Translations under genes and position numbers: made by a program | Notes under the pieces: model-generated | Databases searched by the model: none | Seen by the model: only the letters and a program-made list of their open reading frames with translations | What the model was told of the DNA's origin: nothing | Shown: positions 17,359-25,813 of the stretch, piece by piece | How the letters are laid out: the number at the start of each line of letters is the position of its first letter | Numbering within the stretch: position 1 is the first letter of the stretch | Assembly (NCBI GenBank): GCA_937900485.1 | Contig: CALCEL010000074.1 | Location: forward strand, 1-55,607 | Source of the DNA: an uncultured Prevotellaceae bacterium | GTDB taxonomy: Bacteria; Bacteroidota; Bacteroidia; Bacteroidales; Bacteroidaceae | Length of the DNA stretch: 55,607 bases | Reading direction: 5' to 3'

Positions 17359-20300
17359 TTAAAGTCCTAATCTTAAAGTGAATGTGAACTGACGTGCCAT
17401 AGGGACAGCGACACCACCAGTGTTGAAGAACTCTGGATCCTGTCCGTTGAGTTTCTTGTCAGCGTAGATCAGGAACAGGTTTGTTGCCTGAAGCTTGAGG
17501 CTCATTGAGCTCAGGCTCAAAGCGCTAATCCATGAGCGAGGCATGTCGTATGACACAGAGATTTCCTTCATTCTAATGAAGTCTCCCTTTGCGGTACGTG
17601 CTGTAGACATGTTGTATGCGTTGTATGCATAGCTGAGTTTGCTGTCGTTCTGGAGCTGACGGAGGTCTGCTATGGCAGGGATGTCTGTTCTGTTCTCGTC
17701 ACCTGCTACCACCCAACGATTCTTGAACTCCTTACCCATGCATGAGAGGTCGGAGTAGTATGAGTGGAATGTAGGGTCGAGACGTACCTTATTACCGAAT
17801 GCGTAAGTCATGAACACGTTGAAGTGCCAGTTCTTGTATTTGAAACTGTTACCGAGTGAGCCTGTCACTGTAGGGTCTGTTGGGCCCTCATACACAAGGT
17901 AGTCAGTTGTGTAGCTCTGGAAGTTAATGTCAGTTGTTGTTACCTCTCCTTCCTCATTCACGAATGTTGGGATACCATTCTCGTTAAGTCCCTTGAAGTC
18001 GAACGAGAAGAGTGAGCGATAAGCGTAACCTTCCTTAGTGAATCCGGTTCCGGATACCATGTCGATGACTCTCGTGTTGCTTTTAAGGTCTGTAACCTCT
18101 GTATTGACATGAGAGTAGATGAAGTCTGTTGTCCACTGGAAGTCTTTTCTCACGATGTTCTTAGATGTGATGGAAAGTTCCTCACCATGTGACTTCATGC
18201 TTGCCACGTTGATACGCGGGTCAAACACACTGTTTGTGCCGTTTGAAGTACCAATGCCGATAAGGTCATAGTTGTTACGTGTGTACCAGTCAAACTGCAC
18301 GTTGATTCTGTTGTTGAGGAAGCCGAGGTCAACACCGACGTTGAACTCATGTTTCTTCTCGTACGTGAGGTCTGGGTTCGCGATGTCGTATATCGCAAAA
18401 GCAGTCTCTTTGTCCTTAGAGAATGGTCGATAAGGGCTATCGCTCTTTATAATGACGCTTGAGTTGGTAACCGCAGGCTTGTCACCTGTGAGTGAGTAAG
18501 ATGCCTTAAGCGTGGCGTGAGTCAAAGTGTTGCCGAATGTTTCCTCGAACCAGTTCTCCTCATGTGCGTTCCATGCTCCGGAAATGTTCCATGTAGGCAA
18601 CCAGCGCGCAGACGTCGCTTTACCGAGTCTGTTGCTTCCCTCGTATCTCACTGTACCGTTGATGATATATCTTCTCTTCCAAGAGTAAGTACCTGTTCCG
18701 AAGAATGACACGTCACGTGCGTAGCTGTTAGTGAGTGAGTAGTAAATGTCGTTCTCCTCTGACGCTTGCTTGAAATAGTTGTAGTCGTAAGAGCCGAGGT
18801 AGCCCATCTCATACTGCATACCCACGCCCTGGAAGTAGCTCTTGGTGCGTATGAGGTCACTGATCTCTGTACCTGCGAAGAGGTTTACGATATGGTCGTC
18901 GTTGAATGAGTCGTTGTAGCTTGCAGTGAAACGTACGTTCCAGCTGTTCATCTTGTACTTTGTCTCACGTAAGAAACCTCCTTCTGGAAGGACAGAGAAA
19001 GGAAGTGAGTTAGGTTGGTCTGGGTCAGTGTAGAGGAATGGGTTAGCGTCACGAATCGTGGCATCGTCCATTGCTCTGAACGCCTCAGCCTGATTAGAGT
19101 TTTCCTTGATGTAGTGATCCTGTACCGTATTGGAGAACTTATATGCGGCAAGAGCTGAGAGCTCAACAGTTTTAATTGGCTTGTACTTGAGCTCCGCCTG
19201 CATTCTCGTGTCGATGATGTCATAGTCCATGTAGTTGTTAGCCAACTCGTTATGGATGTTGAACGGAGCGTAGTTGCGAGTGTAGTATTCGTTAGGGTCG
19301 AGTGTACGTGATGTGTTGAGAGCATATGAGTAAGGGTTGATGTCAAAGTCACGTCCCACCTCACCCGTTACAGCGTTCACGCTCTGGCTTGTTGTACCTG
19401 GAGCTCTCTGCTTACGGTATGCTGCGTTACCTATTAAGTTGAGAGTGACCTTCTTACTGATGTTGTAGAGTGCGTTGATGTTGAACGTGTAACGTTTCAC
19501 CTTACTTGCCTTAGTCCATCCCGGATCATCCATGATACTGAATGAAGTATAGTACTGTGCTTTGTCTGTACCTGTTGACATGCTGATGGAGTGGTTCATC
19601 TGGATAGAGTTGCTGAACAGCTCGTCGAACCAGTTTGTGTTACGCATCTCGGCAGCCTGCAGGTATGCGTTTATTGCCTCTGGTGTGTTAGCGAGTCCGA
19701 AGGCTCCTGCGCTCTCATTATATGTGTTGATGAGACCATACATCTTACCGTACACACCGCTGTCGGAAGCGCGTAATGTGCTTGCCAGTGAGATGAGACC
19801 TGCTGACGCCATCTCCTTGTAGATTGACATCTGCTCCTGTGAGTTCATAATGTTGAACTGGCTGTAGCTTGGCTTCAGACGCATTGTATACTCACCTGTA
19901 TAGTTGATTTTTGTTGTACCAGTCTTACCTTTCTTGGTAGTGATGACGATGACACCGGCCATGGCGCGCGCACCATAGATAGATGTGGCGGAACCGTCCT
20001 TCAAGATCTGGAAGCTCTCGATGTCGTCAGCGTTAAGACCGGCGATGGCTGAAGAGAGGATTGTCTCGGCGTCTCCGGAAGAGAGGGCGTCGGCGTCCAC
20101 CTCAGTCACGTCTTCCATGATGACACCATCAACGACCCAGAGAGGCTTTGATGAACCATAGATGGATGTGGCACCACGTACACGGATCTTAGGAGCGGTA
20201 CCGAATGTACCGCTGACATTCTGCACGCTGACACCTGCCACACGTCCCTCGAGAGAACGGCTGATGTCAGCAATACCGTCGATTTTAGCCTTGTCTGCGT

Positions 20301-20670
20301 CAATTTTTGTGGCGGCTCCGGTAAAGAGACGTTTGTCCATGCTCTGCATACCAGTCACGACGACCTCACCGAGAGTCTTGTCGTCCGGTGCGAGGACAAT
20401 ACGCAAATTCTTTCCTCCTTTCACAGTCTGTGGAATTGTTCCTATGTAGCTGACTGTTATTTGTGGATGTGGATTGTCTGTCTGGATTGTGAAGTGACCG
20501 TTTATGTCGGTAGCGACTCCCACTTTTGTCCCTTTTATGAGGACTGTGGCACCGATAATCGGCTCACCGTCATCTTGGAAGACGACAACGCCAGACACTT
20601 CGTTCTGTGCCAGCATTGTCCCTATCATAAGGAAGAAACTGACTAAAAACAACGAAATTCTTTTTTTCAT
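17359..20670 (-). CDS. SusC/RagA-family TonB-linked outer-membrane transporter
   Basis: The protein has 1103 residues. Signal peptide at 1-21 (ending TMLAQ). A carboxypeptidase-D-like domain at about 22-105 (SGVVVFQDDGEPIIGATVLI, VGVATDINGHF). A plug domain at about 110-240 (LGEVVVTGMQSMDKRLFTGA, SLEGRVAGVSVQNVSG, RVRGATSIYGSSKPLWVVDG, and a stretch ending GAMAGVIVITTKKGK). The beta-barrel follows and ends in RQFTFTLRLGL with the normal hydrophobic C-terminus. There is no N-terminal STN domain, so control by an ECF sigma/anti-sigma pair is not indicated. It imports cargo using the TonB system and is first in a four-gene operon. A TACATTTG element at 20846-20853 on the minus strand suggests a leader of about 170 nt. 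Confidence 0.96.
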   Translation of the reverse strand: MKKRISLFLVSFFLMIGTMLAQNEVSGVVVFQDDGEPIIGATVLIKGTKVGVATDINGHFTIQTDNPHPQITVSYIGTIPQTVKGGKNLRIVLAPDDKTLGEVVVTGMQSMDKRLFTGAATKIDADKAKIDGIADISRSLEGRVAGVSVQNVSGTFGTAPKIRVRGATSIYGSSKPLWVVDGVIMEDVTEVDADALSSGDAETILSSAIAGLNADDIESFQILKDGSATSIYGARAMAGVIVITTKKGKTGTTKINYTGEYTMRLKPSYSQFNIMNSQEQMSIYKEMASAGLISLASTLRASDSGVYGKMYGLINTYNESAGAFGLANTPEAINAYLQAAEMRNTNWFDELFSNSIQMNHSISMSTGTDKAQYYTSFSIMDDPGWTKASKVKRYTFNINALYNISKKVTLNLIGNAAYRKQRAPGTTSQSVNAVTGEVGRDFDINPYSYALNTSRTLDPNEYYTRNYAPFNIHNELANNYMDYDIIDTRMQAELKYKPIKTVELSALAAYKFSNTVQDHYIKENSNQAEAFRAMDDATIRDANPFLYTDPDQPNSLPFSVLPEGGFLRETKYKMNSWNVRFTASYNDSFNDDHIVNLFAGTEISDLIRTKSYFQGVGMQYEMGYLGSYDYNYFKQASEENDIYYSLTNSYARDVSFFGTGTYSWKRRYIINGTVRYEGSNRLGKATSARWLPTWNISGAWNAHEENWFEETFGNTLTHATLKASYSLTGDKPAVTNSSVIIKSDSPYRPFSKDKETAFAIYDIANPDLTYEKKHEFNVGVDLGFLNNRINVQFDWYTRNNYDLIGIGTSNGTNSVFDPRINVASMKSHGEELSITSKNIVRKDFQWTTDFIYSHVNTEVTDLKSNTRVIDMVSGTGFTKEGYAYRSLFSFDFKGLNENGIPTFVNEEGEVTTTDINFQSYTTDYLVYEGPTDPTVTGSLGNSFKYKNWHFNVFMTYAFGNKVRLDPTFHSYYSDLSCMGKEFKNRWVVAGDENRTDIPAIADLRQLQNDSKLSYAYNAYNMSTARTAKGDFIRMKEISVSYDMPRSWISALSLSSMSLKLQATNLFLIYADKKLNGQDPEFFNTGGVAVPMARQFTFTLRLGL

Positions 20671-22307
20671 AAAATTTTGGGTTAAAATTGGTATAATTAA
20701 TTTAAAATATCATTCGTATTTATTTTGGGGTACAAAGCTTTGTTCGTTACAGGACGATACTGTGGATGTTTGCTATACGCTTATGTGAGACCACGCTTAG
20801 AGGCTTATAATATCGTTTGTACAATGTATCCCTTGCTTTACAGCGCAAATGTATAAATAAAATGTATAAAAAGTTTAAACGGAAGTGATTTTTTTTTAAA
20901 AATATAACAAATGGATAAGGATTTGATACAAAATGCTCGCAAATAGATTGATTTTTTACATTTTTTACATCTTGTGAGTTAAATGCAGTTACGCTTGGCT
21001 GACGGGTGTGTCACAATCCGCAAGTCATTGCTCTACACTAAATTTAAGAGTGTTCGGCTGTATGACGATTCACAGCATGGTGACGTACCACACATCTCCG
21101 CCAGATACCTCGCGGCGTCTCCGTTCGCAGTCCTGTCCGTTAAGACATACATGAACTTGGATGTTATTCTGTGAGCTTCAACAAAGAACATCGACTCCGT
21201 CCGCATCTTATCCGTAATGAATCTGTTATGTGTCAGTTTCTTTTCTACATCTGTCATCTTCTCGTCGGGTTTTGCGCAGGTCTCAACGTGCCAGTTATTC
21301 ACGTCTCTTTGACGCAACTGAACAACTGAGTCCTTTTTTAAACTCGTCTTTCCGTATTCATTTCGTAATAACGGTGCAAAGGTACTAAGACTTCACCAGC
21401 TATGTAATCCCAATGTGAGGGTATATGACATACCGCAAACATGGTACATGGCAGTGGTGAGTCGTGCCGTATCCTTTTGCTTACACATATTTATATTAAA
21501 TCCATATCGATTACTCTGTCCGACACAGCGTCTCGTCTTCTCCGTATAATACAGCCACTGGGTCTGGGACTATACGACGAGTGTCACGTCACTCGTGATG
21601 AGAAAATGAATTGACCATATTTCCTATCCGCACCCTAAATTTTTGCTGTCCGAAATTCCTCTTTTTCCGTTGACACGTGATAGCGAAAAAATGACTTCAG
21701 GAATTTTCCCGTGTCTTATCCGGCGTCTGAAAATCTCAGGTTAGGACGTTGAAAAGTTCAGGTTAGGATTTTCAAAACTGCAGACCTGCGTATAGACTAT
21801 ATCCTAACCTAAGAATTTCAAAAAAGAGACCTAAGGTTTTTTGATGCCTTGTTTTATGATTTTCAGTAAGTTCACCTAATTTTGCAAAAAAGTAGGCATA
21901 AGAAAATCTGTCACACTCCAAATTGTCCATTATTCCACCTCTTTTAATATATACCCATGTGTCGGGGGACTCTGTTGTCGTTGTTGCCGTTACAATGCTC
22001 CTGACAGTCTTTTGTTTTTGTGATATATATAAATAGGTGTAATGTGTGATGTAATAACTCCTTTTTGTGGATAACCTTCCTGGACGTGTGTATGCGTGAA
22101 TAAGATGTTTCTTACTGTAATATCTTACGGTCTATTCTTTCTTCTTGGTCAGTCGTGACTCTTTTGTCGTGATGCTTGTTGTGACAGGTATGCCTCGTTT
22201 GTTATATTTTGTTTGTGTTATAGTTCTTGAGCTTTTAACTGATGACGGGTCGTCATTGTGAGACGGCGTGTGACCCGCCGTTTTGTCCCCTTGTTGTCTT
22301 TGAGGTT
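20671..22307. other. Long non-coding stretch between susC and torF-like genes
   Basis: About 1.6 kb. It contains the SusC operon leader and TACATTTG element near 20846, and a full copy of the dispersed repeat at 21614-21942. Overlapping opposite-strand frames at 20983-21317 match no family I recognise. Hairpin-rich sequence near 22242-22290 (ACGGGTC, GACCCGCCG) lies just before a plus-oriented terminator. No gene was accepted here. Confidence 0.5.
21614..21942 (+). repeat. Dispersed intergenic repeat, copy 2 (full)
   Basis: Same block order as copies 1 and 3. It starts at CCATATTTCCTATCCGCAC and ends AATTGTCCATTATTCCACCT. The paired motifs are CTCAGGTTAGG with ATCCTAACCTAAGA, plus the second TTCAGGTTAGG. 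CAGGT...ACCTG forms the inner hairpin. Confidence 0.9.
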
Positions 22308-22343
22308 CAGAGGGCACGCAATGAGTGCCCTCTGTTTTTTTTA
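22308..22343 (+). terminator. Terminator-like hairpin with T tract on the plus strand
   Basis: CAGAGGGCAC pairs with GTGCCCTCTG around GCAATGA, followed by eight T on the plus strand. It lies just past the stop of the minus-strand porin gene. On that strand there is no T run after the stem, so its polarity fits a plus-strand transcript better. Confidence 0.6.
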
Positions 22344-22356
22344 GATAATTCGCTGA

Positions 22357-23046
22357 CTAAAGTGCCAAAGTTGCTCCGAAAACCATGTACATCTTCTCCG
22401 CGCGCGGGTTGGCTGTTATGCCTGCGAATACAGGTATGCAGAAGTTTTTGCCTGCGGCAATCTCCTTGGTGGCTCTCAGGCTGACGTTGGTGATTGCGAA
22501 GCCGTTCGTGTCATAGAATGTGGTGGCGTATGGCACGGCACCGATGGTGGCTGCCCAGTCGCAGCCTCCGAGCTGGAACGGAACGCTCGCCTCCACATAG
22601 CTGGAGAATGCTCTGTCTCCGCTTTTGTTCATGCCGTCGTCACCTGTCACGTTTGTGAACCATTGCAGTGATGCCACTCCGAGGTCCACTCCCACGTTGG
22701 CTTCGATAACGTGTGTTGTCTTGTGGTTAGTGTAGGTGAAATAGTTGCCTTGTGAGAACCAATAGTCTGTCACGCTGACATTGAGGCTGCCTGTGGTGTA
22801 TGATAGGGTGAGGTCGAGCTCTTTCGTATCGTTGGCCTCAGTCAGTCCCATGCTTCCCCAAGCGTTGAGCGACAGTCCCCCGTAGCTGATGCCGAGAGTC
22901 GGCTGCACGCTCGTGTTTCCGAGGTCTAATCCTCTCCAGATGTAACGGCTCACGATGTCGGCTCCGATGTTCGTTTTGACGGAGTCTTGAGCTAATGACG
23001 TGACGGCGCACGTCATTAGCAGTATTGTTGAAATCAGTTTGTTCAT
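22357..23046 (-). CDS. TorF-like outer-membrane porin, ammonium operon
   Basis: The protein has 229 residues: signal peptide at 1-19 (ending TSLAQ), then a small predicted beta-barrel of alternating strands (SRYIWRGLDLGNTSVQPTLG, WGSMGLTEANDTKELDLTLS), with terminal strand YMVFGATLAL. The sequence resembles the TorF / TIGR02001-type putative porins, which are often found beside ammonium transporter and P-II genes. It is the last gene of the glnK-amtB transcript, 27 bp after amtB. A role in letting small solutes through the outer membrane under nitrogen limitation is inferred from context. Confidence 0.75.
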   Translation of the reverse strand: MNKLISTILLMTCAVTSLAQDSVKTNIGADIVSRYIWRGLDLGNTSVQPTLGISYGGLSLNAWGSMGLTEANDTKELDLTLSYTTGSLNVSVTDYWFSQGNYFTYTNHKTTHVIEANVGVDLGVASLQWFTNVTGDDGMNKSGDRAFSSYVEASVPFQLGGCDWAATIGAVPYATTFYDTNGFAITNVSLRATKEIAAGKNFCIPVFAGITANPRAEKMYMVFGATLAL

Positions 23047-23073
23047 TGTCGTTGTTTTTGGAAATGTTATCGA

Positions 23074-24327
23074 TTAGTTGTAACAGCTCTCTCCGTGCTC
23101 ATATATATCGAGTCCCTCGTCCTCAATACGTTGGTTGACGCGGAGTCCCTTGGTTTTCTTGATGCCGTAGAACAGCACCACTCCGCAAACCGCTGCCCAT
23201 GCGTCGATGACGAGTATTCCAAAGCACTGAGCTCCCAAAAAGCCCCATCCGTGTCCGTACAGCAGTCCGTTGTCGACGGCGAGAAAACCTGTGAGTATTG
23301 TTCCCAATATTCCGCATACGCCGTGTACAGAAGAGGCTCCGACAGGGTCATCGATATGTAGTTTGTTGTCGATGAACTCGATAGAGTATACCAGCACTAC
23401 TCCGCAGATGAGTCCTATGACTACGGCTCCCATAGAGGATACCGCGTCGCATCCCGCTGTTATGCCGACGAGTCCGGCGAGCACTCCGTTCAGAGTCAGT
23501 GAGAGTGACGGTTTTCCGTATTTGAACCATGTGACAGCCATCGTGGCGAGTCCGCCAGCAGCTGCCGCGAGGTTGGTGGTGAGCAGCACGTGTGAAATGG
23601 CGGTGCGGTTGACCTCACCGGATGCGGCGAGCTGTGAGCCCGGGTTGAAACCGAACCATCCAAGCCAGAGAATGAATACGCCTAGTGAAGCGAGAGTGAG
23701 TGAGTGGCCCGGTATAGCGCGGCTCTTGCCGTCTTGTGAGTATTTGCCACGTCTGGCTCCCAGTGCCATGGCACCGATCAGTGCGAGCACTCCGCCCACA
23801 GAGTGTACGATTGCTGAACCTGCGAAGTCGTGGAACACGTCACCGAAGGTGGTTGTCATGAAGCTGTCCGCGGAGCCGTCACAGAGCCATCCGCTGCCCC
23901 ATGTCCAATGACCTTCAATAGGGTAGATGATGAGTGAGATGACGGCACTGTATATTATATACATCGAGAATTTTGTTCTTTCCGCCATAGCTCCAGAGAC
24001 GATGGTGGCTGATGTGGCGCAAAACACGGTCTCGAACATCAGGAATCCCTCCACTGGGAGGGCCCCTTTGTAGAAGCTGAGGTCGCCCCAGTTTGGCGCG
24101 CCGACAAATCCCGCTCCGTCGCAGCCAAACATCAGTCCGAATCCGACGAAGAAAAACAACAGTGAGCCGAGGATGAAATCCACGAGGTTCTTGAATAATA
24201 TGTTGGCTGTGTTCTTGCTGCGGGTGAATCCTGCCTCACAGAGGGCGAATCCGGGTTGCATCCAAAATACTAACATTGCAGCCAGCAACATCCATACAGT
24301 GTCTAATGATAGTGCAATATCTTCCAT
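23074..24327 (-). CDS. amtB: Ammonium transporter AmtB
   Basis: The protein has 417 residues with about eleven membrane helices. Amt landmarks are FWMQPGFALCEAGFTRSKNT, a helix with FFFVGFGLMFG, the FDFAGS-equivalent FHDFAGSAIVHSVGG (pore histidine region), LGWFGFNPGS and DDPVGASSVHGVCGILGT with the second pore histidine. It conducts ammonium/ammonia across the inner membrane and is normally gated by the P-II protein encoded just upstream. The start was set at MEDIALSLDTVWML; twenty extra upstream codons in frame would overlap the P-II gene. The P-II stop is 31 bp away, so the genes are co-transcribed. Confidence 0.95.
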   Translation of the reverse strand: MEDIALSLDTVWMLLAAMLVFWMQPGFALCEAGFTRSKNTANILFKNLVDFILGSLLFFFVGFGLMFGCDGAGFVGAPNWGDLSFYKGALPVEGFLMFETVFCATSATIVSGAMAERTKFSMYIIYSAVISLIIYPIEGHWTWGSGWLCDGSADSFMTTTFGDVFHDFAGSAIVHSVGGVLALIGAMALGARRGKYSQDGKSRAIPGHSLTLASLGVFILWLGWFGFNPGSQLAASGEVNRTAISHVLLTTNLAAAAGGLATMAVTWFKYGKPSLSLTLNGVLAGLVGITAGCDAVSSMGAVVIGLICGVVLVYSIEFIDNKLHIDDPVGASSVHGVCGILGTILTGFLAVDNGLLYGHGWGFLGAQCFGILVIDAWAAVCGVVLFYGIKKTKGLRVNQRIEDEGLDIYEHGESCYN

Positions 24328-24358
24328 AGTTGTTCTTTTTGTGTTCGTGTTGTAAATC

Positions 24359-24706
24359 TTATTTCTTGTCTCTGAGCACAGTGTCACCGTTCTCTCCAGT
24401 TCGTATTGACCATGTGTCGAGAACTTCTGACACGAAAATTCGTCCGTCTCCCACCTGGCCGGTCTGTGCCACGTTGATGATAACCTTTATGGTCGGGTCC
24501 ACGAACTGGTCTCTACATACGATTGTGAGCGCTACTCTTTCTATTACGTCTGTGCTGTACTGGACACCTCTGTAAATTCTCTCTTGTCTGCTCTGTCCTA
24601 TGCCATGTACGTCATGGTATTCAAACCAGTCGATGTCTGACTTGAGCAAAGCTTCTTTCACATCCTCGAATTTTGTTTTTCGGATGATTGCCTCAATCTT
24701 TTTCAT
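24359..24706 (-). CDS. glnK: P-II family nitrogen regulator (GlnK-like)
   Basis: The protein has 115 residues, close to the usual 112. The order is KKIEAIIRKTKFEDVKEAL (beta1/alpha1), the T-loop with Tyr50 in IYRGVQYSTD, and the B- and C-loop region VAQTGQVGDGRIFVSEVLD. Tyr50 is at the position uridylylated in enterobacterial P-II proteins, though whether it is modified here is unknown. P-II trimers bind ATP/ADP and 2-oxoglutarate and block AmtB. First gene of the P-II/AmtB/porin operon; the candidate sigma-54 site at 24751-24766 would give a leader of about 30 nt. Confidence 0.95.
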   Translation of the reverse strand: MKKIEAIIRKTKFEDVKEALLKSDIDWFEYHDVHGIGQSRQERIYRGVQYSTDVIERVALTIVCRDQFVDPTIKVIINVAQTGQVGDGRIFVSEVLDTWSIRTGENGDTVLRDKK

Positions 24707-24750
24707 TAATAATCTAATTTAATTGTTAGCGTCCTAAAAATCTATCTCGT

Positions 24751-24766
24751 TGCAACGAATATGCCG
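24751..24766 (-). promoter_or_regulatory. Candidate sigma-54 promoter of the glnK-amtB operon
   Basis: On the minus strand it reads CGGCAT, five bases, TTGCA, compared with the RpoN consensus TGGCAC-N5-TTGCA. The key GG and GC are exactly 10 bases apart. It points at glnK 45 bp away. No TAnnTTTG element is seen for this operon. The inference rests on one match by eye. Confidence 0.55.
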
Positions 24767-24888
24767 CGAATATAAGGCAAAAAGTAATTAAAAGACAAGA
24801 AAAGGTGTCAAAAAGATGTGGTTTTACAAGAAAATCTTGACAAGAGTCAATATATTGCACTAAAGATTGATATTTTGTTTGAAAATAA

Positions 24889-24919
24889 TTGTATAAAGTA
24901 GCAAAGAGTTGTACATTTG
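24889..24919 (+). promoter_or_regulatory. Promoter of the dapF-dapL-gltBD-glnN run
   Basis: TTG at 24889-24891, 20 bp, TACATTTG at 24912-24919: a textbook Bacteroidota vegetative promoter 50 bp before the dapF start. It diverges from the glnK-amtB control region. Confidence 0.8.
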
Positions 24920-24969
24920 CAGTGAAAACAAAACAAAAAGTCAAAAGAAGTAAGTAAACTACTATCAAA

Positions 24970-25794
24970 ATGGCAAGCAAGATTTCTTTTACTAAAATGC
25001 ATGGCGCCGGAAATGACTATATATATGTTGACACATTATATAATAGTATTCCTGATCCTGAGACAGCATCGCTCAGATGGAGCAGCTCTCACACCGGTAT
25101 CGGCAGTGACGGACTGGTTCTCATTGGCCGCTCTGCGACTGAGGACGCAGACTTTACCATGCGCATCTTCAACGCTGACGGTTCGGAGGCGATGATGTGT
25201 GGTAACGCGAGCAGATGCGTCGGTAAATACCTTTATGAGAGAGGGTTGACGGATATGACTACATTGAGGCTTCTCACATTGTCCGGGGTGAAGGTTCTCA
25301 TTCTTAATGTGACGGGAGATGGATGTGTGTCTTCAGTGACCGTCGACATGGGGGCGCCTGCATTAAGTGATGAGACGTTGTTTGACGCTCGTCGCGCTGA
25401 AGAACTGCCGGATGGCGTGTTTGTGTCGATGGGCAATCCGCATTACGTGGTTTTTGTGGATAGTGTCGATGACGTGGATATGTCAGCGCTTGGACCTGAA
25501 TTGGAAAATCACTCCGCGTTCCCGAGTCGTTGTAACATCGAATTCGCCGAAATGCGTCCTGACGGCATTCGTGTTCGTGTTTGGGAACGCGGCAGTGGTA
25601 TTACCATGGCTTGTGGTACGGGAGCGTGTGCCACGGCTGTAGCTGCGTGTGCCACAGGAAGGGCGACGAGAGAGTCACGTGTGATTATGGACGGTGGCGA
25701 GCTGTTGATTAAGTGGACGGAGGATGGTCGCGTGCTCATGACGGGACCTGCGGAGTTTGTGTTTGATGGTGAGATTGATCTGCCGAAAAAATAG
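24970..25794 (+). CDS. dapF: Diaminopimelate epimerase
   Basis: The protein has 274 residues and interconverts LL- and meso-diaminopimelate for lysine and peptidoglycan synthesis. The N-terminal motif TKMHGAGNDYIYVDT is typical. The two catalytic cysteines are C77 (MMCGNASRCVG) and C215 (MACGTGACATA). Both halves of the pseudo-symmetric fold are complete. It is first in a plus-strand run: the gap to dapL is 19 bp and the direct substrate supplier DapL is encoded next. Confidence 0.96.
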   Translation: MASKISFTKMHGAGNDYIYVDTLYNSIPDPETASLRWSSSHTGIGSDGLVLIGRSATEDADFTMRIFNADGSEAMMCGNASRCVGKYLYERGLTDMTTLRLLTLSGVKVLILNVTGDGCVSSVTVDMGAPALSDETLFDARRAEELPDGVFVSMGNPHYVVFVDSVDDVDMSALGPELENHSAFPSRCNIEFAEMRPDGIRVRVWERGSGITMACGTGACATAVAACATGRATRESRVIMDGGELLIKWTEDGRVLMTGPAEFVFDGEIDLPKK

Positions 25795-25813
25795 GTTATA
25801 ATATTATTGGTTT

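Noticed and set aside
20983..21317. Opposite-strand frames of 63 and 94 codons in the gap after susC
   Set aside because: They overlap each other, match no family, have no clear promoter and could be chance frames in DNA of neutral composition.
22132..22317. A 61-codon minus-strand frame rich in Lys, Thr and Ser
   Set aside because: It overlaps the hairpin region and its terminator, has no promoter element, and its composition looks like translated non-coding DNA.
23270..23911. A 213-codon plus-strand frame inside amtB
   Set aside because: Antisense shadow of a conserved membrane protein; low-complexity Ser/Pro/Thr composition.
24726..24980. An 84-codon hydrophobic minus-strand frame upstream of glnK
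   Set aside because: It runs across the dapF promoter and the sigma-54-like site; hydrophobicity is expected from AT-rich control DNA.
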